Below are positions 47,463 to 62,995 of a stretch of 64,000 nucleotides of DNA, in pieces. The position numbers and the translations under genes are program-made. The notes under the pieces are model-generated. The model worked only from the letters and a program-made list of their open reading frames with translations. It was not told the origin of the DNA and made no database searches. The stretch comes from Amycolatopsis sp. A133 (GTDB taxonomy: Bacteria > Actinomycetota > Actinomycetes > Mycobacteriales > Pseudonocardiaceae): contig NZ_JAVHJU010000001.1 in NCBI RefSeq assembly GCF_031082405.1, positions 1 through 64,000 on the forward strand. Reading direction: 5' to 3'. Each line of letters starts with the position of its first letter. Positions within the stretch are counted from its first letter, which is position 1.

Positions 47463-48689
47463 ATGGCAGAGGTCGAAGACGTCGCGAGCGGGATCACCGT
47501 CAAGCCGGACGACCCGGAGACGGTGCTCGGGGTCAACGTCGGCAACGCGGTCAAGGCGACGCCGTTCGCCGGAGGCGCCGTCACCGCCGGCAAGGACGCG
47601 GTCTCGGTGACGAAGGCGGTGTTCGCGCCGCAGCCCGACGGCGCGGACATCACGCTCGCGCTCGGTTCGCTCGCGACCGACACGGCGAGCTTCATCCAGT
47701 CGAGCGCGAGCACCTTGACCGACATCGCCACCGACCCGCTCGGCTGGCTGGTCGGGCAGGGGCTGAACTTCCTGGTCAACGCCGTCCAGCCGATCCAGGA
47801 CGCGATCCACTTCGTCAGCGGCGACGGACCGGCGCTGGGCATCGCCGCGGAAAACTTCGGGGCGATCGCCACCGGGCTGGACCAGCTGGCGAAGAACTTC
47901 GCCGAGGTCGCCGACGAGTCGTTGAAGGACTGGGAGGGCGACGCGAGCAACGCGGCGAAAACCGCGCTGGGCGAGTTCGCGCACGGCATCGAGGGCGTCG
48001 CCGGCCGGTCCGGCGACCTGGCGCGGATGCTGCAGCTCAACAGCATGCTGATGAGCTTCGCCGAGGACCTGATCAAGGCCATCCTGACCGAGTTCGTGAC
48101 CTGGCTGATCCTGCTGTGGGTGCCGGCCCTGGCCGCCGCGGTGCCGACGTGCGGCGCTTCGCTCTCGGCCGCCGCCCCGGTGACCGAGGTCAAGGCGGCC
48201 CAGACGACCGCGAAGACCACGCAGAAGGTGAACAAGCTGCGCGAGCTCCTGCAGAAGGTCCTCGACTGGCTCCGGAAGCTGCAGCAGAAGTTCGCCTCGA
48301 CGACGCTCGGCAAGTCGCTCACGAAGATCGCGAAGGAGAACGAGGGCAAGGACCTCCTCCAGAAAGCCGTCGGCGACAAGGGCATGATCGGCAAGCGCTG
48401 GGCGAAGGCCTTCGAGAACCCGGTGCTCGACGCCGCGGGCAAGATCGACTACCGGAAGACGATGCTGAAGGCCGGCGCCGTCGAAGCCCTGAAGAAGGGC
48501 GGCGAAGCGGCGGTCAAGGGCGTGCTGGGCTACCACCCGGCCAACCCCGGCGACAACCCGGCCAAGACGGTGAACGACCACCTCGGCAAGCTCAACAGCC
48601 ACGTCAAGAACGCGAAGAAGGCGAGCGGCTACGACGGGACGGGCCGCGACCAGTCCGTCGAAGAGACCCGCGAAGACCTGGACTTCTGA
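47463..48689 (+). CDS. Large WXG-containing putative T7SS effector
   Basis: A 408-residue protein. The N-terminal 200 residues hold a helical region with D-W157-E-G159-D; residues 205-230 are strongly hydrophobic (FVTWLILLWVPALAAAV) and could insert into a membrane; the C-terminal 170 are Lys-rich and helical, ending in YHPANPGDNPAKTVNDHLG and an acidic tail. The architecture (helical WXG leader plus unrelated C-terminus) is typical of exported polymorphic effectors. I recognise no toxin fold. Neighbours support a YbaB/Esx/effector/membrane-protein module. Confidence 0.68.
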   Translation: MAEVEDVASGITVKPDDPETVLGVNVGNAVKATPFAGGAVTAGKDAVSVTKAVFAPQPDGADITLALGSLATDTASFIQSSASTLTDIATDPLGWLVGQGLNFLVNAVQPIQDAIHFVSGDGPALGIAAENFGAIATGLDQLAKNFAEVADESLKDWEGDASNAAKTALGEFAHGIEGVAGRSGDLARMLQLNSMLMSFAEDLIKAILTEFVTWLILLWVPALAAAVPTCGASLSAAAPVTEVKAAQTTAKTTQKVNKLRELLQKVLDWLRKLQQKFASTTLGKSLTKIAKENEGKDLLQKAVGDKGMIGKRWAKAFENPVLDAAGKIDYRKTMLKAGAVEALKKGGEAAVKGVLGYHPANPGDNPAKTVNDHLGKLNSHVKNAKKASGYDGTGRDQSVEETREDLDF

Positions 48690-48691
48690 CG

Positions 48692-49291
48692 ATGCAGACG
48701 CTCTTCACGATCGGCCTGCTCGTGGTCGTCGCCGCGGTGGCCGGCGCGATCTGGTGGCGGTCGCAGCGGAAGTCCGCGGCGAGCCGCGCAGGGCACTGGT
48801 TCAAGGCGTTCGCGGCGGAGCGGGGCGGCACGTTCGGCAGCGGCGACGGCGGCCCGGCTCCTTCCTTCGGCGTGTTTCACCCGACCGGGCGGCCGCTGGC
48901 GGGCGCGCCGGACGACCCGTGGGTCGAGTTCCGCCTCGGCGACCGGCCGGTGCTCGGGATCGACACGCGGGAGTCCTACCGGCACTTCGACGACCACACG
49001 TACTTCCGCGACCTCCACGTCACCCAGGTGCGCGTGCCGCCGGGCCCGGAGCTGCGGATCGTCCCGGGCCGTCCGGTGATGATGCCGACGCTCCCGCCGG
49101 ACGCCACGCTCGACGCCGAGCTGGCCCGCTGGCTGGCGGCGAACCCGCGGTTCGGGCAGCGGGAAGTCGTGGTCGAGAACGGCGCCGCCCGCACGTGGGG
49201 CCCGGGCTGCGCGACGCGGCAGAACCTCACGGCCGAAGCGCGGTACCTGGCCGACCTGGCCGACCACCTCCCCGCGGCGCTGTGGGATTGA
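48692..49291 (+). CDS. Membrane-anchored protein, last gene of the T7SS-type cassette
   Basis: A 199-residue protein with one N-terminal membrane helix (TLFTIGLLVVVAAVAGAIWW, residues 3-22) followed by a soluble domain of unknown fold with many strands. It starts 2 bases after the stop of the putative effector gene, so it is co-transcribed. In effector modules this position is often held by an immunity protein; here that is only an inference, and a housekeeping role is equally possible. Confidence 0.65.
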   Translation: MQTLFTIGLLVVVAAVAGAIWWRSQRKSAASRAGHWFKAFAAERGGTFGSGDGGPAPSFGVFHPTGRPLAGAPDDPWVEFRLGDRPVLGIDTRESYRHFDDHTYFRDLHVTQVRVPPGPELRIVPGRPVMMPTLPPDATLDAELARWLAANPRFGQREVVVENGAARTWGPGCATRQNLTAEARYLADLADHLPAALWD

Positions 49292-49317
49292 CGCTGTGGA
49301 ATTGACGCTGTGGAACC

Positions 49318-49542
49318 TCAGCGGCGGCGCGTCGTGAGGTGGGTCAAGCCCGCCGAAAGCGCGAAGACGAGCCCGAGACCGACGACGTAGGGCCCGGCGA
49401 GCAGGGCGAACCCCGCGCCGATGTTGGCGTCGGGCTGATCGGAGGTGGCCCGGAAGCCGATCGCACCCACCGACAGCAGGACGGCCCCCGCCGTGATCAG
49501 CACGACGGCGACCACGGTGAGGCGCTTGGTGACGGGCGTCAT
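49318..49542 (-). CDS. Small two-helix membrane protein, unknown
   Basis: About 74 residues with two membrane helices (VVAVVLITAGAVLLSVGAI and FALLAGPYVVGLGLVFALS) and an Arg-rich tail. The ATG at 49542 gives the most natural N-terminus, but its ribosome site (AAGG, 2 bases away) is poor, so the start is uncertain. It converges with the preceding cassette. No family is recognised. Confidence 0.55.
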   Translation of the reverse strand: MTPVTKRLTVVAVVLITAGAVLLSVGAIGFRATSDQPDANIGAGFALLAGPYVVGLGLVFALSAGLTHLTTRRR

Positions 49543-49674
49543 ACCTTCATGGTGCCCGGGGCGGCGGGGATCCGCTGAACGGCCGCCCGCGGTCGGAACG
49601 AGGGCAGGAGCTTGCCCGGCGCCCATCAGCAACGCGCGGCCGCGGCGCCGGGAGATTTGCCGGCAACGACCCGG

Positions 49675-50856
49675 CTACCTGCCGTTACGGGGCACCAGCA
49701 GCGCCAGCGGGAGCAGGGCCAGCACCCCGCCGACCACCGCGACCAGCGCGTACCCGCCGCCCGCGAACAGGGCCCCCGAGCCCAGCCCGGCCAGTGCGGA
49801 CGCCGACCAGACGACCGCGTCGACGGTGCCCTGCACCCGGCTGCGCGTCTCCGGGGCGAGGTCCCGGCTGAGCTGCGCGCTGCCGCCGACGAACACCAGG
49901 TTCCAGCCGTACCCCAGCAGGAACAACGCCACCGGCAGGCCGGACGTGTGCGCCGTCGGGGCCGCGAGCGCGGTCGCCGTCGCCAGTGCCAGTACCCCGA
50001 GCCCCGCGTTGACCGTCACGGCCGGGCCCCAGCGGTCGGCGATCCGGCCGGACAGCGGCGCCAGCGCGAACATGCCGATCATGTGCGCGCTCAGCACCCA
50101 CCCGACCGCATCGAGGCCGTGCCCGTGGCTCTGCAGCTGCAACGGCGTCATGGTCATCACCGCGACCATCGCCAGCTGCGCGGCGACCATCGTGGCCAGC
50201 GGCCGCACGACGGCGGGCGAGCGGACCGGGCCGCGCACCGCCGCGGTCACCGGCGGCCGCGGCGGCGGGATGTCCCGCGGCAGGACGGCCGCCGCCGCCA
50301 CCGCCCCCGCCGTGGCCAGCACCGCGATCGCGATCGGCCCCGACAGCGGCGGCCAGCCGAAGCCGGTCACGACGTGCGCCGCCGGTGCCATGAGCGCCGG
50401 GCCGGCGAGCGCGCCGACCGTCCCGGCCCAGACGACGGTGGCCAGCGCGCGGCCCCGGCGTTCCTGCGGGTACAGGTCCGCGGCGAGGTAGCGGGACAGC
50501 TGGGCACCGCCGTTGCCGACGCCGACCAGCAGGATGCCCAGCAGCAGCGGCACGATCGACGTCGCCAGCGCGCCCGCGAACGCGACCAGCGCGCCGGCCG
50601 CCGCGACGCCGTACCCGGTCACCAGGACGCGGCGGCTGCCGTGGACCGGCAGCAGCAGTCCCGCGGCGAGCGCGCCGCCCGCGGTGCCGAGCACGCTCGC
50701 GACGCTCGGCAGCCCGCTCCAGGCCGCCCCGCTGCCCGCGGCGACGATCAGCGTGGCCGCGGTGGTCAACCCGACCATGGCCGTGTTGAGCAGTGCGACG
50801 CCGGCGAACAACGCCCCCATGGACCGGGTCCGGCCGGTCACCGTCGAAGTCCCCAT
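49675..50856 (-). CDS. MFS transporter
   Basis: About 393 residues with 12 predicted membrane helices and the MFS loop motifs (GRIADRWGPAV near residue 270 is the 8-9 loop variant; LYPQERRGRALA near 133). The substrate is unknown; drug or metabolite efflux is common for this type. The ATG at 50856 is preferred over a TTG 9 bases earlier. It is divergent from an Lrp-type regulator with about 86 bases between starts, a layout usually meaning local regulation. Confidence 0.88.
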   Translation of the reverse strand: MGTSTVTGRTRSMGALFAGVALLNTAMVGLTTAATLIVAAGSGAAWSGLPSVASVLGTAGGALAAGLLLPVHGSRRVLVTGYGVAAAGALVAFAGALATSIVPLLLGILLVGVGNGGAQLSRYLAADLYPQERRGRALATVVWAGTVGALAGPALMAPAAHVVTGFGWPPLSGPIAIAVLATAGAVAAAAVLPRDIPPPRPPVTAAVRGPVRSPAVVRPLATMVAAQLAMVAVMTMTPLQLQSHGHGLDAVGWVLSAHMIGMFALAPLSGRIADRWGPAVTVNAGLGVLALATATALAAPTAHTSGLPVALFLLGYGWNLVFVGGSAQLSRDLAPETRSRVQGTVDAVVWSASALAGLGSGALFAGGGYALVAVVGGVLALLPLALLVPRNGR

Positions 50857-50942
50857 GACCAGCAACTTTAGGGAGCTCCGGGCCCGATCCGAAGGGACGA
50901 TGAACGGGATTTCGCTCGCCCGGCCTGCGCTTCGGAAGGAAG

Positions 50943-51452
50943 ATGGGGCCCATGACCTTCCGTTCGGAAAAGGCGCTGGACGACGTCGACTGGCGGCTGC
51001 TGGAGCTGCTGCAGGCCGACGGGCGGCTCTCGTTCAAAGAGCTCGGCCGCCGCATCAACCTGTCGGCGCCCGCGGTGGCCGAGCGGGTGCGGCGGCTCGA
51101 AGAGACCGGCGTGATCACCGGGTACCGCGCCCAGGTCGACGCGCGGCGCGCGGGCCAGCCGCTGCAGGCGTTCGTCGAGATGCGGTGCGCGCTCAGCAGC
51201 TGCCTGCTGAAGACGTCGAAGTCCGAGGACTACCCGGAGGTCGTGGAGATCCACCGGCTGAGCGGCGACCACTGCACGATGCTGAAGATCCGGGCAGCCT
51301 CGCTCGAGCACTTCGAAGGCCTGCTGGAGCGGCTGGGCAAGCACGGCGAGCTGCGGTCGTCGGTGGTGCTTTCGACGCAGTTCGAAGGGCGGCCGGTGCA
51401 GCCGCCGTCCGACGACTTCCTGCGCGCGACGACCCCGGAAGGCTGGTCGTGA
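50943..51452 (+). CDS. Lrp/AsnC family transcriptional regulator
   Basis: A 169-residue regulator with an N-terminal winged helix (DDVDWRLLELLQADGRLSFKELGRRI, then LSAPAVAERVRRLEETGVI) and a C-terminal RAM-type ligand/oligomerisation domain (FVEMRC, YPEVVEIHRLSGDHCTMLKI). The ATG at 50943 or 50952 is possible; GGAAGG favours either weakly. It is divergent from the MFS transporter, which it probably controls in response to an amino acid or similar ligand (inference). Confidence 0.92.
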   Translation: MGPMTFRSEKALDDVDWRLLELLQADGRLSFKELGRRINLSAPAVAERVRRLEETGVITGYRAQVDARRAGQPLQAFVEMRCALSSCLLKTSKSEDYPEVVEIHRLSGDHCTMLKIRAASLEHFEGLLERLGKHGELRSSVVLSTQFEGRPVQPPSDDFLRATTPEGWS

Positions 51453-51499
51453 CCCGAAGGGCGGCTGAGTTCCGGGCGCCCGGCTGCTAGACGAGAGGG

Positions 51500-52285
51500 A
51501 TGCCGATCTTCCCTCGCCGGGTGCGCGCGCTCGCCGTCACCCTCACCGCCATGGCCGGCCTCGCCGTCCCCGCCACGGCGGAGGCCGGCACCCCCGCCGG
51601 CTTCGTCGCGCTCTCCGATGTCGCACCGTCGATCCTGCAGGACATCCGCTACGACACGCGGCACAACTTCGTCGGCCGCCGCATCGACGGGTACCGCCGT
51701 CCCCTGTGCCTCCTGACCCGGCCGGCCGCCGAAGGCCTGCGGAAGGCGCAGGGGCAGCTGGTCAAGCTCGGGTACACGCTCAAGGTCTACGACTGCTACC
51801 GGCCGCAGCGCGCCGTCGACCACTTCGTGCGGTGGGCGAAGGACCTCGCGGACGAGAAGATGAAGGCGGAGTTCTACCCGAACGTCGCCAAGGACCGGCT
51901 CTTCGCCGACGGGTACATCGCCGAGAAGTCCGGGCACAGCCGCGGCAGCACCATGGACCTCACCCTCGTCCGCATCCCGCCGCCGTTCCAGCGGTCCTAC
52001 GTCCCGGGCGAGCCGCTCGAGCCGTGCTTCGCGCCGCGGGACCAGCGCTTCCCCGACAACACCGTCGACATGGGCACCGGCTACGACTGCTTCGACCCGC
52101 TCGCCCACACCGACAACCCGGCGATCACCGGCGTCGCCCGGCAGAACCGCGACCTGCTGCGCTCGACGATGAGCGCGGCGGGCTTCCGCAACCTGCCCGA
52201 GGAGTGGTGGCACTTCACGCTGAACGGCGAACCCTTCCCGGACACCTACTTCGACTTCCCGGTGTCGCGCCGCAGCGTCCGCTGA
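51500..52285 (+). CDS. Secreted VanX-like D-alanyl-D-alanine dipeptidase
   Basis: A zinc dipeptidase of the VanX (M15D) family. Zinc and catalytic residues are visible: SGHSRGSTMD (H146, D153), EEWWH (E235, H238) and the substrate-contact Arg101 in YDCYRPQ. An N-terminal signal peptide (residues 1-29, ending ATAEAG) distinguishes it from cytoplasmic VanX, so it should act in the cell wall, trimming D-Ala-D-Ala peptides during turnover. No vanH or vanA lies nearby, so a resistance role is not supported. A terminator follows. Confidence 0.92.
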   Translation: MPIFPRRVRALAVTLTAMAGLAVPATAEAGTPAGFVALSDVAPSILQDIRYDTRHNFVGRRIDGYRRPLCLLTRPAAEGLRKAQGQLVKLGYTLKVYDCYRPQRAVDHFVRWAKDLADEKMKAEFYPNVAKDRLFADGYIAEKSGHSRGSTMDLTLVRIPPPFQRSYVPGEPLEPCFAPRDQRFPDNTVDMGTGYDCFDPLAHTDNPAITGVARQNRDLLRSTMSAAGFRNLPEEWWHFTLNGEPFPDTYFDFPVSRRSVR

Positions 52286-52292
52286 AACCGGA

Positions 52293-52325
52293 AAGCGCCC
52301 CGGTCCACTGTGGACCGGGGCGCTT
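52293..52325. terminator. Bidirectional terminator
   Basis: A perfect 15-bp inverted repeat (52293-52307 with 52311-52325) has a 3-base loop. It separates the convergent VanX-like and surface-protein genes. Confidence 0.85.
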
Positions 52326-52336
52326 CGCTGCGAGCG

Positions 52337-54079
52337 TCAGGCGGAGCGACGGCGACGGCGGGCGCCGAACACCAGGCCACCGCCGAGGGCCAGTGCGGTC
52401 AGCGCGAGCGCGCCCAGCCCGAGCGCCTCGACGCCGGTGCTGGCCAGCCCGGAGCCGCTGCTCTGGCCGCCGCCGGTGCCACCGGCCGCGCCGGTCGTCG
52501 ACGTCGGAGCGCCCGCGGTGCAGTCCGCGGGGTTGACCGGCACGACCGGGAGCGGTGCTTCGCCCTCTTCGGCGTCGATCCGCCACACGCGGTGGTTCTC
52601 CGGCGGGCCCCAGACGTCGATCCGCACCGGGTTCTCGTACTTGATCTTCCAGCCCGTGGCCGGCAGCAGGACCAGCCGGTAGTCCGGTCCCGGCGCGACG
52701 TCGCGGAACTCGAAGTGGCCCTGGGCGTCGGTGGTCCGCTCCCCGGCGACCGGGCAGTGCCGATCGGACACCAGCACGACCTTGACCCCGGCGAGGCCCT
52801 GCTTCACCTGGCCCTGGTCGTCGAAGACGCCGATGTTGCCCTCGACGACGGCCTTGGCGCCCGGGACCGACGCCTGGGCGCGGGCCTGCGCGTGGTTGTC
52901 GATGTCGACCTCGGGGTAGCCGAAGTCGCAGGAGGCCACCACGATCCCGCGGTTGAACGCGGCCTGCGGGACAGCCTCCGACACGTCGAACACGCGGGTC
53001 TCCCCCGGGGCGATCGTCACGCCGTTGCCGGCGAGGTCACCCCAGCCCGGGGTCCGGCCGCTCAGGATGTACGCGTCGCCGATGCGGTTGCACTCGGCCA
53101 CGATGCCGGTGAGCGGGAGCTTGCCGGAGTTGGTCAGCGTCACGGTGACGTGCGCGAGTTCGCCGACCTGGTAGCTGTCCTTCGCGAACACCATCGACGC
53201 CTTGAGCGCGCCGTTCAGCGGTGCCGCGCCGCGCAGGTCCAGCGGCGTGTTCTCCCCGATCCGGACGGTTCGCCACGGGAACAGCCAGCCGTCGACCACT
53301 TCGCCGCCGAGGTAGTACTCCGCGGCCGGGACCTTGAAGGTCAGGTTGCCCTTGTCGTCGCTCGTCGCGGTGTACGTGACGTCGCCGTGGACGTACCGGA
53401 GAGTGAGTTTGATCCCGGCCAGCTCTTCGCCGCGGTCGCGAACGCCGTTGCCGTTCTTGTCGCCGTAGACGATGCCCGACGCCTCGCCGGAGGCCGGCGT
53501 GACCTTCGCCGGCTCGTCGAACTGGCCGATGCCGAAGTGGGAATCGTCGAACACGACACCCCGGACGTGCACGGTGTCCTTGCTGATGTCCCGGATGTGC
53601 CCGGTCATCGCCAGCTCGAACGTCTGCCCCGGCTCGAGTTCGATCCCCCGCCCGTAGGTCAGGTCACCCCAGCCCGGCTCGTACGCGACCTGCAGGTCGG
53701 TCGGCTGGTCGATGTGCTGGGAGACCCAGACCCCGGTCGCGGTGACGTCGCCGGTGTTCTTCAGCTGGAACGTGAAGCGGACGTCCTCGTTGGACGCGTA
53801 CTCGCCCTTCAGACCAACGATCGAGACGGTGACCTGCGCGCGTTGCGCGGAATCGGTCTGCGGCTGCGCCGCGGGCTTGCTTTCGGGCGCGCTCGAAACC
53901 GGCGCGGACGATGTCGGCGCAGCGGAACTGGCCGGCGCCTCCGATGTGGACGGCGCGGCTGAGGCCGGCGTCGGCTCTTCCGCTCCAGCCGGGACGGTGA
54001 ACGCGCTGGTCAGCGCGGCCGCGGCCGCGAGCACGGCGAAACACCGCGCGATGGGTCTCGCGCTTCTGGATTTGTTCAC
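52337..54079 (-). CDS. Cell-surface protein with LASTG sorting signal and SdrD-like domains
   Basis: 580 residues: signal peptide (about 1-33, ending PAGAE), a Ser/Pro/Ala/Thr stalk (35-80), then repeated beta-rich modules, some with the SdrD B-type motif GIVYGDKNGNGVRDRGEEL (near 200). The C-terminus has LASTG (545-549), a hydrophobic helix and an Arg tail, the layout of a sortase substrate; LAXTG is the signal of class E sortases in actinobacteria. It should be wall-anchored after export by Sec. Start is GTG. Function in adhesion or wall integrity is inferred. Confidence 0.85.
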   Translation of the reverse strand: MNKSRSARPIARCFAVLAAAAALTSAFTVPAGAEEPTPASAAPSTSEAPASSAAPTSSAPVSSAPESKPAAQPQTDSAQRAQVTVSIVGLKGEYASNEDVRFTFQLKNTGDVTATGVWVSQHIDQPTDLQVAYEPGWGDLTYGRGIELEPGQTFELAMTGHIRDISKDTVHVRGVVFDDSHFGIGQFDEPAKVTPASGEASGIVYGDKNGNGVRDRGEELAGIKLTLRYVHGDVTYTATSDDKGNLTFKVPAAEYYLGGEVVDGWLFPWRTVRIGENTPLDLRGAAPLNGALKASMVFAKDSYQVGELAHVTVTLTNSGKLPLTGIVAECNRIGDAYILSGRTPGWGDLAGNGVTIAPGETRVFDVSEAVPQAAFNRGIVVASCDFGYPEVDIDNHAQARAQASVPGAKAVVEGNIGVFDDQGQVKQGLAGVKVVLVSDRHCPVAGERTTDAQGHFEFRDVAPGPDYRLVLLPATGWKIKYENPVRIDVWGPPENHRVWRIDAEEGEAPLPVVPVNPADCTAGAPTSTTGAAGGTGGGQSSGSGLASTGVEALGLGALALTALALGGGLVFGARRRRRSA

Positions 54080-54194
54080 GAACAGTCACCCCTGAATACC
54101 CGTTGGAAACGCGCAAAGCCCCCGAACCGCGTGAACCGGGATGCTCTAGCGAGATTCAGGAGGGGTGAATACCCGATTGAGTGAAATTTGGGAA

Positions 54195-54238
54195 ACGGGA
54201 AAGGCCCCCGCCGGACACCCGGCGAGGGCCTTTCCCGT
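54195..54238 (-). terminator. Terminator after rpoC
   Basis: A 13-bp outer stem (54195-54207 with 54226-54238), one mismatch, then an inner cgccgg/ccggcg stem and loop acac. It lies directly after the rpoC stop. Confidence 0.85.
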
Positions 54239-54250
54239 AGTTCGGCTTCG

Positions 54251-58162
<3,912 letters not shown>

Positions 58163-58208
58163 GTCTAGATCCCCTTGGGGTTGTTTCGGCTAGAGGGGGT
58201 TGGCGGGC

Positions 58209-58241
58209 GAGCCGGGACCCACGGGAGGCAGGTCCCGGCTC
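58209..58241 (-). promoter_or_regulatory. Intra-operon stem-loop between rpoB and rpoC
   Basis: An 11-bp perfect stem (58209-58219 with 58231-58241) has an 11-base loop, without a T run. It may be an RNA-processing or balancing site between the two subunits. Confidence 0.55.
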
Positions 58242-58250
58242 AGCTCGCGA

Positions 58251-61754
<3,504 letters not shown>

Positions 61755-61790
61755 GATGCGTCCTTCCGGGGACAATGAGCGGTGACGGCC

Positions 61791-61820
61791 GCCATAGCAA
61801 CAGCTATGAGCGACTGTCAA
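61791..61820 (-). promoter_or_regulatory. Candidate proximal rpoB promoter (P2)
   Basis: On the minus strand TTGACA (61820-61815) and TATGGC (61796-61791) are 18 bases apart. The -35 is perfect and the -10 weak. Confidence 0.4.
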
Positions 61821-61888
61821 GGGTGCCGTGTGCCCACTATCCTAACTACCGGCTCCGGGCAGCCTGAAAGAGGGCAGCGCAAAGAGAC

Positions 61889-61917
61889 AGTCTAGCCCGA
61901 ACGTCGCGGCTTGTCCA
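61889..61917 (-). promoter_or_regulatory. Candidate rpoB promoter (P1)
   Basis: On the minus strand TGGACA (61917-61912) and TAGACT (61894-61889) are 17 bases apart, a good housekeeping promoter. Transcription would start near 61882, giving a leader of about 128 bases. Confidence 0.6.
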
Positions 61918-62395
61918 GGGGGCGCTCCCGATGGGGCCCAGCCTGCCTCGCAACGTCTTCAGGTATGCCTCCAGGCGACCCGGTGGGTCCCTCCCGCAAG
62001 GGCCCCGGTTTCGCCGTCGGGAGTAAGCGTGACCCCACCGGCGCTTCCAGTCAAGATGCCACACGGGGGTCCCGCCGGTTGGCGCAGCGTGGAAGAGGTT
62101 CAGCGGAGCGTGAGCGGCCGGATATCATTCCAGCTACCAGCCGGTAACGCCACTCTCAGGGGTTCTACCTGGGGTTTCTCGGCCGCGGTGGGGTATGGCG
62201 AGGGCCACGGCGGGCGGGTGGTTTTTTCCGGAACCGGGGTCGTTGGGGGGTGGGTCGGAGAGCGCTTACGGAGCCGGGGACGGGCCTGGCGGTGAGGATG
62301 GTGGCCGGCCTGGCGGAGCCGCGCCAGGCGGCACGAGAGCGCCGATGGGGGCCGCACTGGGAGACACCGCCGCCGCGGCACCAGGGTGGCACGAA
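61918..62395. other. Stretch without a gene upstream of the rpoB promoters
   Basis: I found no convincing coding region on either strand, no tRNA and no clear regulatory site. Open frames here lack ribosome sites and run into the repeat array. The stretch may hold distal control elements of rpoB. Confidence 0.5.
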
Positions 62396-62747
62396 GCCGG
62401 CGGCGGTGGCCGCACGCGCTCGCTCACTGCATCCCGCGAGGCACCCGGCCGCCGGCCAGCAGGAGGCCGGCGGCAGTAGCCGCACCCGCTCGCTCGCCAC
62501 ATCCCGCGACGCACCCGGCCGCCAGCCGGCACGAGACCGGCAGCAGTAACCGCACGCGCTCGCTTGCCGCATCCCGGCGAGGCACCCGGCCGCCAGCCGG
62601 CAGGAGGCCGGCGGCAGTAGCCGCACGCGCTCGCTTGCCGCATCCCGGCGAGGCACCCGGCCGCCAGCCAGCAGGAGGCCGGCGGCAGTAACCGCACCCG
62701 CTCGCTCCCCGGCGTCCCGCGAGGCACCCGGCCGCCACGGCACAGCG
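62396..62747. repeat. Five tandem copies of a 70-71-bp repeat
   Basis: Copies start at 62396, 62466, 62536, 62607 and 62678, with the core gccggcggcagtarccgcac and later gaggcacccggccgcc. Copies differ at a few positions and in one extra G, so the period shifts frame and no continuous protein repeat results. The next 250 bases to 62995 hold nothing recognisable. Confidence 0.88.
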
Positions 62748-62995
62748 CGGCGGAAGCAGCGAGGCGGACGGCACCCCCGCCCGGCAACTCCGCTCACCCG
62801 CCAGTCACCCAGCCGGGCACGTCCAACACCGGGGCGCCACCCAACGACGCCACGGCGGTCCGGGCCCGTCGTGCCGCGCCGCCCTCCACTGCGGCGGGAC
62901 CACGCTTCGTGCCCGCTTCGTCACACGAGACCCGTCATCGATCGGCCACGGCACCCAACCGCCCGGCGATCACCGGTCCCACGCACTGCACCGTC

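Noticed and set aside
51500..52285. Reading the VanX-like gene as part of a vancomycin-resistance cluster
   Set aside because: No vanH, vanA, vanR or vanS is adjacent and the protein is exported, unlike VanX.
62165..62797. Open frames on both strands across the 70-71-bp repeat array
   Set aside because: The period shifts the reading frame between copies, so repeats do not yield a consistent protein; there is no ribosome site and codon use is not gene-like.
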